Part shown: one piece after another, positions 1 through 5,922 of the stretch
How positions within the stretch are numbered: the first letter of the stretch is position 1
Layout: every line of letters begins with the position of its first letter
Assembly (NCBI GenBank): GCA_039807445.1
Contig: JBDHRG010000100.1
Coordinates: forward strand, 1-14,951
DNA length: 14,951 nucleotides
Direction of reading: 5' to 3'
DNA from: JBDHRG01 sp039807445
GTDB taxonomy: Bacteria > Pseudomonadota > Gammaproteobacteria > Competibacterales > Competibacteraceae
Made by a program: the position numbers and the translations under genes
Notes under the pieces: generated by a model
Seen by the model: only the letters and a program-made list of their open reading frames with translations
What the model was told of the DNA's origin: nothing
Database searches by the model: none

Positions 1-28
1 CCAGGCTACCGGGTCAGTGACAGCCTGG
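1..28. repeat. Inverted repeat (hairpin) at the left edge
   Basis: CCAGGCT (1-7) and AGCCTGG (22-28) are perfect complements; the interior also contains GTCA-G-TGAC (13-21). A second small dyad, CCCC…GGGG, lies at 40-55. Both sit just beyond the point where the aldo/keto reductase reading frame stops resembling its family, so they may belong to whatever DNA replaced the rest of that gene. A terminator on either strand is possible but there is no T tract. Confidence 0.35.
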
Positions 29-36
29 CCAGCCCG

Positions 37-585
37 CTACCCCAAGCTGCAGGGGGATTCATGCACCAACGCCGTGCGCAGGCGCTGCAACTGCGCCTCG
101 ACGACTTGACGGATGTGTTCGGGGCGGCTGTTCACGCCGCTGCGGAACTTGCCTGTCGCCGGATCGATGTCGAAGCCGAACTTGCTGCACACAATGACCT
201 GATCACGCAACCCGCCTTGCAGCGCTTCGCCAAGTAGCGCCTCGGACATGAACGGGCCATAGGCCTCCGCGGTATCGAATAGCGTGACGCCCAAATCGAC
301 CGCACGCCGGATGAGCGCGATGCCCTCTTGCCGATTGGTGCTGCTGGCATATTGATCCAGCACGGCTTGCGGACTGCTGCCAGGATGCCACTGGATTCCC
401 AAGCCAATGGGAAATACTTCCAAAGGCCCCAGATGCCGGCGGGCAGCGGATGCGGGTTTTCCTGCCGCGACGCGCGGAGTGCTGGCGGCCTGGGCGCAGG
501 CGGACAGCAGCCACGGAGCAATGCCCAATGCAGCGGCAGTGGCCAGCAAGTTTCGGCGGCTCTGGTCGATGGAATGGTCTTTCAT
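37..585 (-). pseudogene. Aldo/keto reductase, Tat-exported lipoprotein type, 3'-truncated
   Basis: The 182-residue product begins with a twin-arginine signal (SRRNLLA, residues 9-15), a hydrophobic stretch and a lipobox LSAC (Cys30), pointing to Tat export and lipid anchoring. The AKR fold follows: VFPIGLGIQW (57-66), FDTAEAYG (103-110) with catalytic Asp104 and Tyr109, and SKFGFD with catalytic Lys135. Homology fades right after LQRLRT (about residue 171) into an unrelated tail (ALVHESPCSLG) and a stop. Family members run to roughly 330 residues, so the catalytic His and the whole C-terminal, NADPH-binding half are missing and activity is unlikely. The ATG at 585 lies 17 bp after the alpha/beta-hydrolase stop, with only a weak ribosome site, so it was probably the last gene of that operon. 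Whether the cut is a deletion or an insertion cannot be told from this side. Confidence 0.8.
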
Positions 586-602
586 GTCAGTAGGGGCTCT
601 TG

Positions 603-1682
603 TTAGTCCAGCCTCTTGTCAGCCAGAAACTTCGACACCAGGTCGGCAACCTGGACGTTGTTCAAGTCCGACATCGGGAAGTGCGTGTTGCCACGAATAC
701 CGATCTCGGGGAGATGAACCAGCCGGGCGTCACCGCCATGCCGGTTAATGGCATCCACCCATAGCCGCGCCATAGCGAGCCGCACGCGCCAGTTGTCCTG
801 CCCGCGCTCCGTAGTCGGCTCGCTGGGAAAGTTATCGCCGTAGTAGATGACGATCGGGATGCGGGTGAGCTTCTGGAAATCCGACAGAGGTACGGCCTCG
901 GGCGACAGCGTGCCGGCGGCGCTCGGCATCGCAGGAGGCAGTTCGCCTTGTGGAAAGATGAAGCCGCTGCCCGGCTCGAAAGCGACGATTGCTTTGACGT
1001 TGGGGTTCTTGATCGCCGTCAGCCAGCCCGGCCCGCCCCCTTGAGAGTGGGTGAACAGGATCGCCGGCCCGATCTTGGCGAACAGCGCCGACATGGCATC
1101 CGAGATCACGCCCGCGTCGTAGGGGCCGGTGTTGGGTGTGACCGAGCGGAAGAACTGATCGAGCGTTTCCGGCTTGCGATCGAACTGCACGTTGTCGAAG
1201 TAGCGCGGCCACTTGCCGATGCGGAACTGGTCGAAGAACAACTGGTCGTTGGGTGCCGGCTCGATCGTTGTGGCAACGGTGCTGTTGCCGGCGCGTCCCC
1301 GGCGCGGCTGATCGACCAGATAGACCGGGAATCCACGGCGCAGGAACAAGGTCTGGAAACCTTCACGTCCGTCCGAGGTGGTTTCCCAACTGCGCGCCGA
1401 CTGGAAAGCGCCGTGCAGCATGACGATGGGCAGCGCCTTGGGGTTCTGCGGCACCTGATAGAAAGCGTAGAGATGATCGCCGTGGAAGCTCTGTCCCTCG
1501 GCCGTCGGCTGGTTGTTGTTGTAGGTTCCAGCGGTTTTCTGCACGGTTCCGCCGACGGCGAAGCTGCCCTGGGCTTGAATCAGCAAAGGGCCGGAGGCGT
1601 TGCCGGGGTCGCTGGGACTGGTTGCGCAGCCGGTCATCAAGGTCGTCATGGCAGTGATCAACAGGATTAGGGGGGCTTTCAT
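603..1682 (-). CDS. Alpha/beta-hydrolase lipoprotein
   Basis: A 359-residue secreted hydrolase. A lipoprotein signal peptide ends in the lipobox LMTGC (Cys19), so the enzyme is probably membrane-anchored on the periplasmic side. Visible fold landmarks are the oxyanion-type MLHGAFQS (88-95), the nucleophile elbow THSQGG with Ser213, the strand/loop IYYGDN (279-284) as possible acid region, and the likely catalytic His334 in GNTHFPMSD. The ATG at 1682 is preferred over an in-frame TTG two codons upstream because GGGAGG sits about 6 nt before it. It starts 2 bp after the preceding carboxymuconolactone-decarboxylase-family stop, so the two are co-transcribed. The substrate is not evident; an esterase or lactonase role is compatible with its neighbours but is inference. 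Confidence 0.85.
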   Translation of the reverse strand: MKAPLILLITAMTTLMTGCATSPSDPGNASGPLLIQAQGSFAVGGTVQKTAGTYNNNQPTAEGQSFHGDHLYAFYQVPQNPKALPIVMLHGAFQSARSWETTSDGREGFQTLFLRRGFPVYLVDQPRRGRAGNSTVATTIEPAPNDQLFFDQFRIGKWPRYFDNVQFDRKPETLDQFFRSVTPNTGPYDAGVISDAMSALFAKIGPAILFTHSQGGGPGWLTAIKNPNVKAIVAFEPGSGFIFPQGELPPAMPSAAGTLSPEAVPLSDFQKLTRIPIVIYYGDNFPSEPTTERGQDNWRVRLAMARLWVDAINRHGGDARLVHLPEIGIRGNTHFPMSDLNNVQVADLVSKFLADKRLD

Positions 1683-1684
1683 GC

Positions 1685-2461
1685 TCAACCTCCCGAGGCT
1701 GCTGCAAGCGCCTGTGTGAGCGCTTCACTGGCTCGCTGGGCGGCTTCCGCATCGCCGCGATCCGCCAGAACCTGAGTCAACTGGCGCAACTGCGCGGCAC
1801 TCAAGCCGACCCGCAAGCTGGCCCGCATGTGCGAACGCAACTGCGCCTCCACGCCAGGCGTTGCGGCCAGCGCGCCCACGGTGGCCAGCTCGCGGCTTGG
1901 CCAGTCGAGGTTGTCACGCTCGAAGATGTCGCCGAACAAATGGGCTTGCAGGAACTGGTTGATGGCGGGCGCGAAGTCGAACACCGGGCCTTGCACCGGC
2001 CCGCCGGAAATCCTGGTCTGGTTGGCTTTGCCTACCGCGGTCAGCTCATCGCCCGTAGGAATGGCACGGCCGGGTTCGCGGCCCGGCGCGTCCTGGATAC
2101 CGCGTTGTTTGCGCGCCTCCACCACTTTCATCAGCTCGCCCAGCGCGTTGAGGCTCTTGGGGAAGCCGACGTAGGCATAGAGCTGTACCAGCACTTCCTT
2201 GGCTTCGCTGATGGTTAGGCCCGCGTCCAGCCCTTGGTTCAGGGCAGCATTGAGTTTGGGCATGTCGCTCGCGGCCATGAAGGACGCGATCAGGGGAATG
2301 GCCTGCTGCTTAGCGGATAGGGTATCCGAGGCCCGTTGGGTATTCGTCATGGCGTTTGGCTCTTGGGCGCTTGGGGTCTGTGCGGCGGTGGCGCCGGATG
2401 CCACCGCCAGGATGAGCGCCAACGCAACGGTGAGGCACTTAGCGGGCGTTGTATTGCTCAT
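1685..2461 (-). CDS. Exported carboxymuconolactone decarboxylase (CMD/AhpD-like) family protein
   Basis: The 258-residue product carries an N-terminal signal peptide (hydrophobic residues about 10-27, likely cleaved after ATA) followed by two CMD-type helical repeats. The first (about 50-115) contains ISEAKEVLVQLYAYVGFPKSLNAL, typical of the family; the second (about 165-235) contains SRELATVGALAATPGVEAQLRSH with a conserved His211. There is no CxxC pair, so an AhpD-like peroxidase role is unlikely; related proteins act in decarboxylation of gamma-carboxymuconolactone or have unknown roles. A periplasmic location is unusual for a classical PcaC. The start overlaps the end of the upstream cupin gene by 23 bp, with AAGGAG about 10 nt before the ATG. 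Family call is firm, reaction is not. Confidence 0.85.
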   Translation of the reverse strand: MSNTTPAKCLTVALALILAVASGATAAQTPSAQEPNAMTNTQRASDTLSAKQQAIPLIASFMAASDMPKLNAALNQGLDAGLTISEAKEVLVQLYAYVGFPKSLNALGELMKVVEARKQRGIQDAPGREPGRAIPTGDELTAVGKANQTRISGGPVQGPVFDFAPAINQFLQAHLFGDIFERDNLDWPSRELATVGALAATPGVEAQLRSHMRASLRVGLSAAQLRQLTQVLADRGDAEAAQRASEALTQALAAASGG

Positions 2462-2909
2462 CGCTCACCAACTCCTTCCAGTCCGCGCTCTTGCCATCCT
2501 TCACGTAGGCAATGGCCAGGTGGCGCATGCCGCTGGTTTGTGCCGCGCCGTGCCAATGTTTGACACCCGCCTCGATCCAGACCACATCGCCCGCCTTGAT
2601 TTCGCGCTTGGGCTGGCCGTCCTCCTGTACCCAGCCCTTGCCATCGGTGACGATGAGCAACTGGCCGACCGGATGCGTGTGCCATGCGGTGCGTGCTCCG
2701 GGCGCGAAATCGACCATGCCCACGCTGCCGTGCTTGCCGCTGTCGCCCGCCGATTTGATGTCCACGGCCACGTGGCCGTGGAAGTTCTGCGCTGCGCCCA
2801 AGGTCGTCGGGGTCGCGCCTGCGGGGGTGATCTGGATGCCCTGGGCCTGTACGGACGATGCGCCCATCATCATGATCGACGTGCCCGCCGCGATGAGGTT
2901 CTTTCTCAT
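2439..2909 (-). CDS. Small periplasmic cupin-domain protein
   Basis: A 156-residue single-domain cupin with a Sec-type signal peptide (MRKNLIAAG…SSVQA, cleavage near residue 22). Cupin motif 1 is GARTAWHTHPVGQ (71-83) with metal-ligand-type His77 and His79, but Gln83 where many cupins have Glu. Motif 2 is GDVVWIEAGVKHWHG (107-121) with His118/His120. The start at 2909 is chosen because AAGGAAGGA stands just upstream and the signal peptide begins there; the open frame runs further upstream but that extension is non-coding in character. It is the first intact gene of a cluster (cupin, CMD protein, hydrolase, broken AKR). Similar cupins occur beside CMD and AKR genes in proteobacteria; the substrate is unknown. 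Confidence 0.85.
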   Translation of the reverse strand: MRKNLIAAGTSIMMMGASSVQAQGIQITPAGATPTTLGAAQNFHGHVAVDIKSAGDSGKHGSVGMVDFAPGARTAWHTHPVGQLLIVTDGKGWVQEDGQPKREIKAGDVVWIEAGVKHWHGAAQTSGMRHLAIAYVKDGKSADWKELVSDEQYNAR

Positions 2910-2953
2910 AGCGATTCCTTCCTTTGCATGGAGGGCGGACACCACTTGCCGCG

Positions 2954-3127
2954 TCAACACGCGGATGGTCTCGCCGTGGCGGGCGAAGCGCTTGCTCGCC
3001 CGGTCGCGGCCACGCCGGGAAGCGCCACGGTCATCGCCGCCAGGTCCACCCCACCGATGAATCCGCGCCGCGGCATCTTGATGGTGTTGTTCTTCAGGCC
3101 GCTGCGGCCCAGTTCGCGTTGTTGCAT
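2954..3127 (-). pseudogene. 57-codon chimeric remnant: aldo/keto reductase start joined to a Tat-like signal
   Basis: The ORF has a good ribosome site (AGGAG about 7 nt before the ATG). Its first 12 residues, MQQRELGRSGLK, are the classic N-terminus of a cytosolic aldo/keto reductase. The frame then continues NNTIKMPRRGFIGG, a twin-arginine-like motif followed by a hydrophobic run (VDLAAMTVALPGVAA), and stops after residue 57. It therefore looks like an AKR gene whose body was deleted and joined to the start of an exported protein, which is itself out of frame or truncated before the cupin gene. It occupies the promoter-proximal position of the operon, divergent from lysR. It may still be translated, but no folded product is expected. 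Confidence 0.6.
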
Positions 3128-3205
3128 GGTCCACTCCTGTCGTTGCGCAGGGTCACTGTAGGCCGCCGGCTTTCAACCCGCTAGCCCACCCGGACTTGCG
3201 TCACC

Positions 3206-3222
3206 ATCAAGCCGTGATTGAT
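3206..3222. promoter_or_regulatory. Dyad ATCAA-N7-TTGAT, candidate LysR-family operator
   Basis: A perfect 5-bp inverted repeat with a 7-bp centre lies in the 144-bp gap between the divergent remnant/cupin operon and lysR, where LysR-type regulators usually bind. Its spacing is T-N13-A rather than the strict T-N11-A. A weak sigma70-like pair for lysR (TTGCGT at 3196, GATACT at 3220) overlaps it, which would fit autorepression. Function is inferred from position and symmetry only. Confidence 0.4.
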
Positions 3223-3271
3223 ACTGACGCGACGGTGCAAACGCCGTGAACGCCGCGAAAGGATCGAGCCG

Positions 3272-4240
3272 ATGGCCATCAACGAGCTGCGAGCGATCGC
3301 CACTTTCGGCAAGGCGGTCGAGCTGGGCAGCATCCGCCGCGCCGCTGTTGCCCAGGGCGTCACGCCACAGGCGGCGAGCCAGGCGCTGGCGCAACTGGAG
3401 GCGCATCTGGGCGTGCGCCTGCTGCACCGGACGACACGCAGCCTGGCGCTGACCGAGGAAGGCCAGCGCTTCCTGGAGACGACACGGCCGGCGCTGGCGG
3501 CACTGGAGCGGGCGCTTAGCCAGGCGCGCGAGTCGAAGGACGAGATCGCCGGCCCGCTGCGCATCGTCGGGCCGAGGTCGTTCTTCGCGTCCATTCTGAT
3601 GCCGGTGGTCGACGAGTTCTGCCGCGCCTACCCCGGCGTGCAACCCGACATCCAGCTCGACGACGGCAAGAGCAACTGGGTGCTCGACCGCGTCGATGTG
3701 GGATTCAGGATCGGCAGCTCACCCGATGAAGGCGTGATCGCGCGGCGGCTGTTCCCGGTGCAGCTGATGATCTGCGCCGCGCCGTCCTACCTGCAGCGTC
3801 ACGGCGCGCCGAAGTCGCTGGATGAGTTGGCGGCGCACCGCTGCAGCGCGTTCCGCCATCCTGCCACCGGCCAGGTGCTGCCCTGGTACCTGAACATCGA
3901 CGGCGAGGTCGTGCACCGCCACGTCGCACCGACGCTGTCGACCAACGATGCCGAGCTGGAGCTGCAGGCGGTGCTGGCGGGACAGGTGGTCGGCCAGGTC
4001 GCCAATCTCTCGGCGGCTGCGCACATCCGCAGCGGCGCGCTGGTGCCGCTGCTGCTGCAGCACATGAGCAGCCACATCGGCGTGCACCTGTACTACGGCA
4101 GCCGCGCCGCGCAGCCGCGGCGCGTGCGCGCATTCATCGACCTGGCGATCGAGCGGCTGCTGGACACGCCGACCTACGTGCTCAGCCCGAAGGAGTTGAC
4201 GGCGGCGGCGGCGGTGACGAGGACGAGGCGCACCCGCTGA
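3272..4240 (+). CDS. LysR-family transcriptional regulator
   Basis: A 322-residue cytosolic regulator. The N-terminal winged helix-turn-helix (about residues 1-60) shows MAINELRAIATFGKAVELGS, AAVAQGVTPQAASQALAQLE and LGVRLLHRTTRSLALTEEG, all typical LysR signatures. A linker helix and an effector-binding domain (about 90-300) with FRIGSSPDEGVIARRLFPV and LDELAAHRC follow, as in the AraC/CrgA-like LysR subgroup. The ATG at 3272 is chosen because the DNA-binding domain begins there in the family and AAAGGA lies about 9 nt upstream; an in-frame upstream start would add an 18-residue basic tail with no homology. It is divergent from the exported enzyme cluster and is its probable regulator. Effector unknown. 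Confidence 0.88.
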   Translation: MAINELRAIATFGKAVELGSIRRAAVAQGVTPQAASQALAQLEAHLGVRLLHRTTRSLALTEEGQRFLETTRPALAALERALSQARESKDEIAGPLRIVGPRSFFASILMPVVDEFCRAYPGVQPDIQLDDGKSNWVLDRVDVGFRIGSSPDEGVIARRLFPVQLMICAAPSYLQRHGAPKSLDELAAHRCSAFRHPATGQVLPWYLNIDGEVVHRHVAPTLSTNDAELELQAVLAGQVVGQVANLSAAAHIRSGALVPLLLQHMSSHIGVHLYYGSRAAQPRRVRAFIDLAIERLLDTPTYVLSPKELTAAAAVTRTRRTR

Positions 4241-4254
4241 ATCGGGCTCGGCCG

Positions 4255-4500
4255 ATGCCTGGCAGGTCATGGCGGGGTGACGTACCCGCGCAGCGCATCG
4301 GCGAGATCGTTGCCGGCAAGCGCGCCATCACCGCGGACGCCGATCTGCGGCTGTGCCGCTTCTTCGGACTCTCGGACGCCTGGTGGCTGCGCCTGCAGGC
4401 GGACTACGATACCGAGGTCGCGAAGGCGAGCCTTGCGAAGACGCTCGCGAAGATCAGGCCGTGGAAAGAAGCAATGGGGGAGACGGCGCATGCGCTCTGA
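4255..4500 (+). pseudogene. higA: HigA-family antitoxin remnant, N-terminally truncated
   Basis: From about residue 10 the frame reads VPAQRIGEIVAGKRAITADADLRLCRFFGLSDAWWLRLQADYDTEVAKASLAKTLAKI (split here only by description), the second half of a HigA/VapI-type XRE antitoxin: recognition-helix end, the GKRAITAD turn and the WWLRLQADYD segment. Normal proteins are about 100 residues and start with a HPGEVL…-type segment and the first helices of the HTH; these 35-40 residues are gone and replaced by an unrelated MPGRSWRGD leader. No good ribosome site precedes the ATG and no higB toxin gene is nearby. The break falls just after the lysR stop, so this is probably rearrangement debris. Confidence 0.7.
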
Positions 4501-4657
4501 TCGCGGCGCCCGTTCGGCAGCGTCGTAACGGTAAAAAATCTGCCACAAAGACTCGATGCGACAACACGTTATGCCATCGGATGTCGGCGCTTTCTCGATC
4601 CCGACTCGAGCACCCGAGGGGCTGCGTCCACCTGCGGAATCGCCTGCAGCGAAGCGA

Positions 4658-4676
4658 TAGATCTCGGTAGATCTCG
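4658..4676. repeat. Tandem direct repeat TAGATCTCG, 10-bp period
   Basis: Two copies of TAGATCTCG at 4658-4666 and 4668-4676, one helical turn apart. Each contains the palindrome AGATCT. Position 160-180 bp from the att core suits an arm-type recombinase site, but this is inference. Confidence 0.6.
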
Positions 4677-4698
4677 AATGCGAGCGATTGTGGAAGTG

Positions 4699-4728
4699 CC
4701 GATGGTTCCCGATAGTTGCCGATCGATG
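4699..4728. repeat. Three imperfect 10-bp repeats starting CCGAT
   Basis: CCGATGGTTC (4699-4708), CCGATAGTTG (4709-4718) and CCGATCGATG (4719-4728) follow each other in exact 10-bp steps. The first two differ at only two positions. They may be a protein-binding array facing one side of the helix. Confidence 0.55.
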
Positions 4729-4760
4729 GTGAATGCTGCGCTCGGGGATCCCAGTCAAAA

Positions 4761-4780
4761 TGACGGTACTTCTGACGGTA
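4761..4780. repeat. Direct repeat TGACGGTA, 12-bp period
   Basis: Two perfect copies of TGACGGTA at 4761-4768 and 4773-4780, separated by CTTC. They lie about 60-80 bp from the guaA-like att core, a plausible place for excisionase or integrase arm sites. Confidence 0.6.
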
Positions 4781-4832
4781 AGACACCCGGCGTCGCGAGA
4801 TGAGCATCAAGCCAGACAACGACTTACCGAAG

Positions 4833-4856
4833 CCGTTGACGATCGAGTGGGAGTGA
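4833..4856 (+). other. guaA 3'-end fragment, putative att core of the island
   Basis: The frame ending at 4856 reads …P-L-T-I-E-W-E-stop. GMP synthase (GuaA) proteins end almost invariably in KPPATIEWE or a close variant, and the 18 bases 4839-4856 are exactly the codons for TIEWE plus stop with its preceding Thr. Upstream of this the GuaA sequence is lost: the codons before it (MSIKPDNDLPK…) do not match. A short 3'-terminal piece of a conserved gene with foreign DNA on its 5' side is the expected product of site-specific integration into the guaA 3' end, a known hotspot. The plus orientation puts intact guaA to the left. Confidence 0.6.
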
Positions 4857-4887
4857 GCCGGCGTGGCTCGCGCCGGGGGGACTGAAC

Positions 4888-4913
4888 GGAAGGGGCGCGT
4901 GAGCGCCCCTTCC
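4888..4913 (+). terminator. Strong hairpin, probably the ancestral guaA terminator
   Basis: A perfect 11-bp stem (GGAAGGGGCGC at 4888-4898 pairs with GCGCCCCTTCC at 4903-4913) closes a GTGA loop, 31 bp after the guaA-like stop codon. No T tract follows, so it is either a high-GC type terminator or an mRNA-stabilising structure. Its place right after the guaA 3' fragment suggests it ended guaA transcription before the island arrived. Confidence 0.65.
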
Positions 4914-4963
4914 GCGTGTGGGGCGGTTATGCTCGGGCGAATCGGAACCGCGAGGAGACGCGC

Positions 4964-5293
4964 ATGATCACCTTCCGTGGCGAACACACCGGCAAGATCA
5001 TGATGTTCGAGGGGCCAGCGCTCGAGCTGCTGCGCATGATGGGCACCAGCGGCAACCGCAAGGGCGCGCTGATGGCCGAGGACGTCCCCGCCGCGCTGCA
5101 GGCGCTCGAAGCCGCGCTGGCGCGCCGTGCCGCCGAGGCCAGGGCCGAGGCGCCGCCCGCGGCGGAGGCCGGCGAAGACGACGAGACCGAGGCTGCCGAG
5201 GAGGTGGTCGATCTCGCCCGTCGCGCGGCGCCGCTGCTCGAGCTGCTGCGCGAGGCGGTCGCGACCCGCTCGTACCTGACCTGGGGCGAATGA
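4964..5293 (+). CDS. DUF1840 family protein
   Basis: A 109-residue cytosolic protein of unknown function. The N-terminal half (MITFRGEHTGKIMMFEGPALELLRMMG, then GALMAEDVPAALQALEAAL at about 35-53) and the C-terminal half (LARRAAPLLELLREA, ending TWGE) are the two conserved blocks of DUF1840, joined by an Ala/Glu-rich acidic linker (about 55-80) that varies within the family. Length is typical. The ATG at 4964 has GAGGAG about 7 nt upstream; an earlier in-frame start would overlap the hairpin region and add residues with no family match. It is the first gene after the island border and converges with mrpG, only 19 bp separating the two stops, with no obvious terminator between. Confidence 0.85.
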   Translation: MITFRGEHTGKIMMFEGPALELLRMMGTSGNRKGALMAEDVPAALQALEAALARRAAEARAEAPPAAEAGEDDETEAAEEVVDLARRAAPLLELLREAVATRSYLTWGE

Positions 5294-5312
5294 CCCGGTC
5301 GGCGCACCGCGC

Positions 5313-5639
5313 TCAGCCGTGCCGGCGCTCCGAGGCCGAGCCGTCCTGGCGGCGGCGGTGCAGCGCCGCCTTGGCGATCAGGTGGCTGCTGACCGGTGCG
5401 GTGACGAACAGGAACAGCGTCACCAGCAGCTCGTGCAGGCTGAGCCCCTCGCCGTAGCGGCTGAAGTACAGCATCGACGCGATCAGCACGCCGCCGATGC
5501 CGAGCGTGGTGGCCTTGGTCGGGCCGTGCAGGCGCATGAAGGTGTCGGGCAGGCGCGCCAGCCCCAGCGCGCCGATCAGCGCGAAGGCGCCGCCGGTGAG
5601 CAGGCAGAAGGCGATCAGGGCGTCGATCAGGGTGTCCAT
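5313..5639 (-). CDS. mrpG: Na+/H+ antiporter subunit G
   Basis: A 108-residue inner-membrane protein with three predicted transmembrane helices. The segment GALGLARLPDTFMRLHGPTKATTLGIGGVL (about 23-52; RLPD and HGPTKA are the landmarks) is diagnostic for MrpG/MnhG/PhaG. The C-terminus is short, charged and cytoplasmic-looking. It is the last gene of the mrp operon, starting 13 bp after mrpF ends. MrpG is a small required subunit of the Mrp complex that exchanges Na+ (in some members K+) for protons; it has no known catalytic site of its own. Confidence 0.92.
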   Translation of the reverse strand: MDTLIDALIAFCLLTGGAFALIGALGLARLPDTFMRLHGPTKATTLGIGGVLIASMLYFSRYGEGLSLHELLVTLFLFVTAPVSSHLIAKAALHRRRQDGSASERRHG

Positions 5640-5652
5640 CGTGGTGCGCGCC

Positions 5653-5922
5653 TCACTCGATGATGTCGCCGCGGGTCAGGTGCTTGCACAGCGCGACGGT
5701 GCCAACGAAGCCGAACAGCGCCAGCAGCAGCGCCACCTCGAACTGCAGCGCGTCGCCGAGGCGGATCCCGAACAGCAACAGCAGCGCGATCGCGTTGATC
5801 GTCAGCGTGTCGAGCGCGAGGATGCGGTCGACCGCATCGGGGCCGCGCAGGAGCCGGTACACGGTCAGTAGCACCGCGATCCCGAACAGCGCGGTGGCGG
5901 CATCGAGAGCGAGGTTCAGCAT
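5653..5922 (-). CDS. mrpF: Na+/H+ antiporter subunit F
   Basis: An 89-residue membrane protein with three predicted helices. YRLLRGPDAVDRILALDTL (22-40) is the MrpF/MnhF signature, with a conserved Asp that in studied homologues matters for cation transport. The ATG at 5922 is chosen because it gives the family's normal length and overlaps the mrpE stop by 7 bp, as usual in these operons. A longer open frame upstream lies entirely inside mrpE and lacks homology. Confidence 0.92.
   Translation of the reverse strand: MLNLALDAATALFGIAVLLTVYRLLRGPDAVDRILALDTLTINAIALLLLFGIRLGDALQFEVALLLALFGFVGTVALCKHLTRGDIIE

Larger units (their letters stand above)
4501..4799. other. Non-coding stretch at the island edge
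   Basis: About 300 bp with no believable gene on either strand and visibly less GC-rich than the DNA to its right. It contains three sets of short tandem direct repeats (4658-4676, 4699-4728, 4761-4780) next to the guaA-like att core, an arrangement expected of arm-type integrase or excisionase binding sites. No promoter or terminator was recognised with confidence. Confidence 0.5.
1..4856. mobile_element. Right-hand part of a putative guaA-integrated genomic island (inferred)
   Basis: Inferred, not directly demonstrated. The right boundary is a fragment matching the 3' end of guaA, the duplicated attachment site expected at the far end of an island inserted into guaA. The content to its left is accessory in character: a LysR-controlled enzyme cluster, two damaged aldo/keto reductase pieces, a truncated higA and a less GC-rich non-coding stretch. 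To its right the DNA becomes more GC-rich and carries conserved housekeeping-type genes. No integrase is in the window; it would have to lie further left, as would the intact guaA and the other att copy. Confidence 0.45.

Noticed and set aside
1..56. Possible integron attC site at the left edge
   Set aside because: The dyads lack the conserved GTTRRRY/RYYYAAC core sites, and no gene-cassette organisation is seen.
948..1670. A 240-codon plus-strand frame opposite the alpha/beta-hydrolase
   Set aside because: No family features; the lipoprotein hydrolase on the minus strand accounts for the region.
2910..3134. N-terminal extension of the cupin protein to 231 residues
   Set aside because: The extension is Arg/His-rich with no homology, while the start at 2909 has a ribosome site and a proper signal peptide.
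4454..4987. A minus-strand frame containing the phrase HSHSIVNGFGKS
   Set aside because: This phrase is the antisense of the guaA C-terminal codons and appears in many spurious annotations; it was useful as a clue to guaA but is not a gene.
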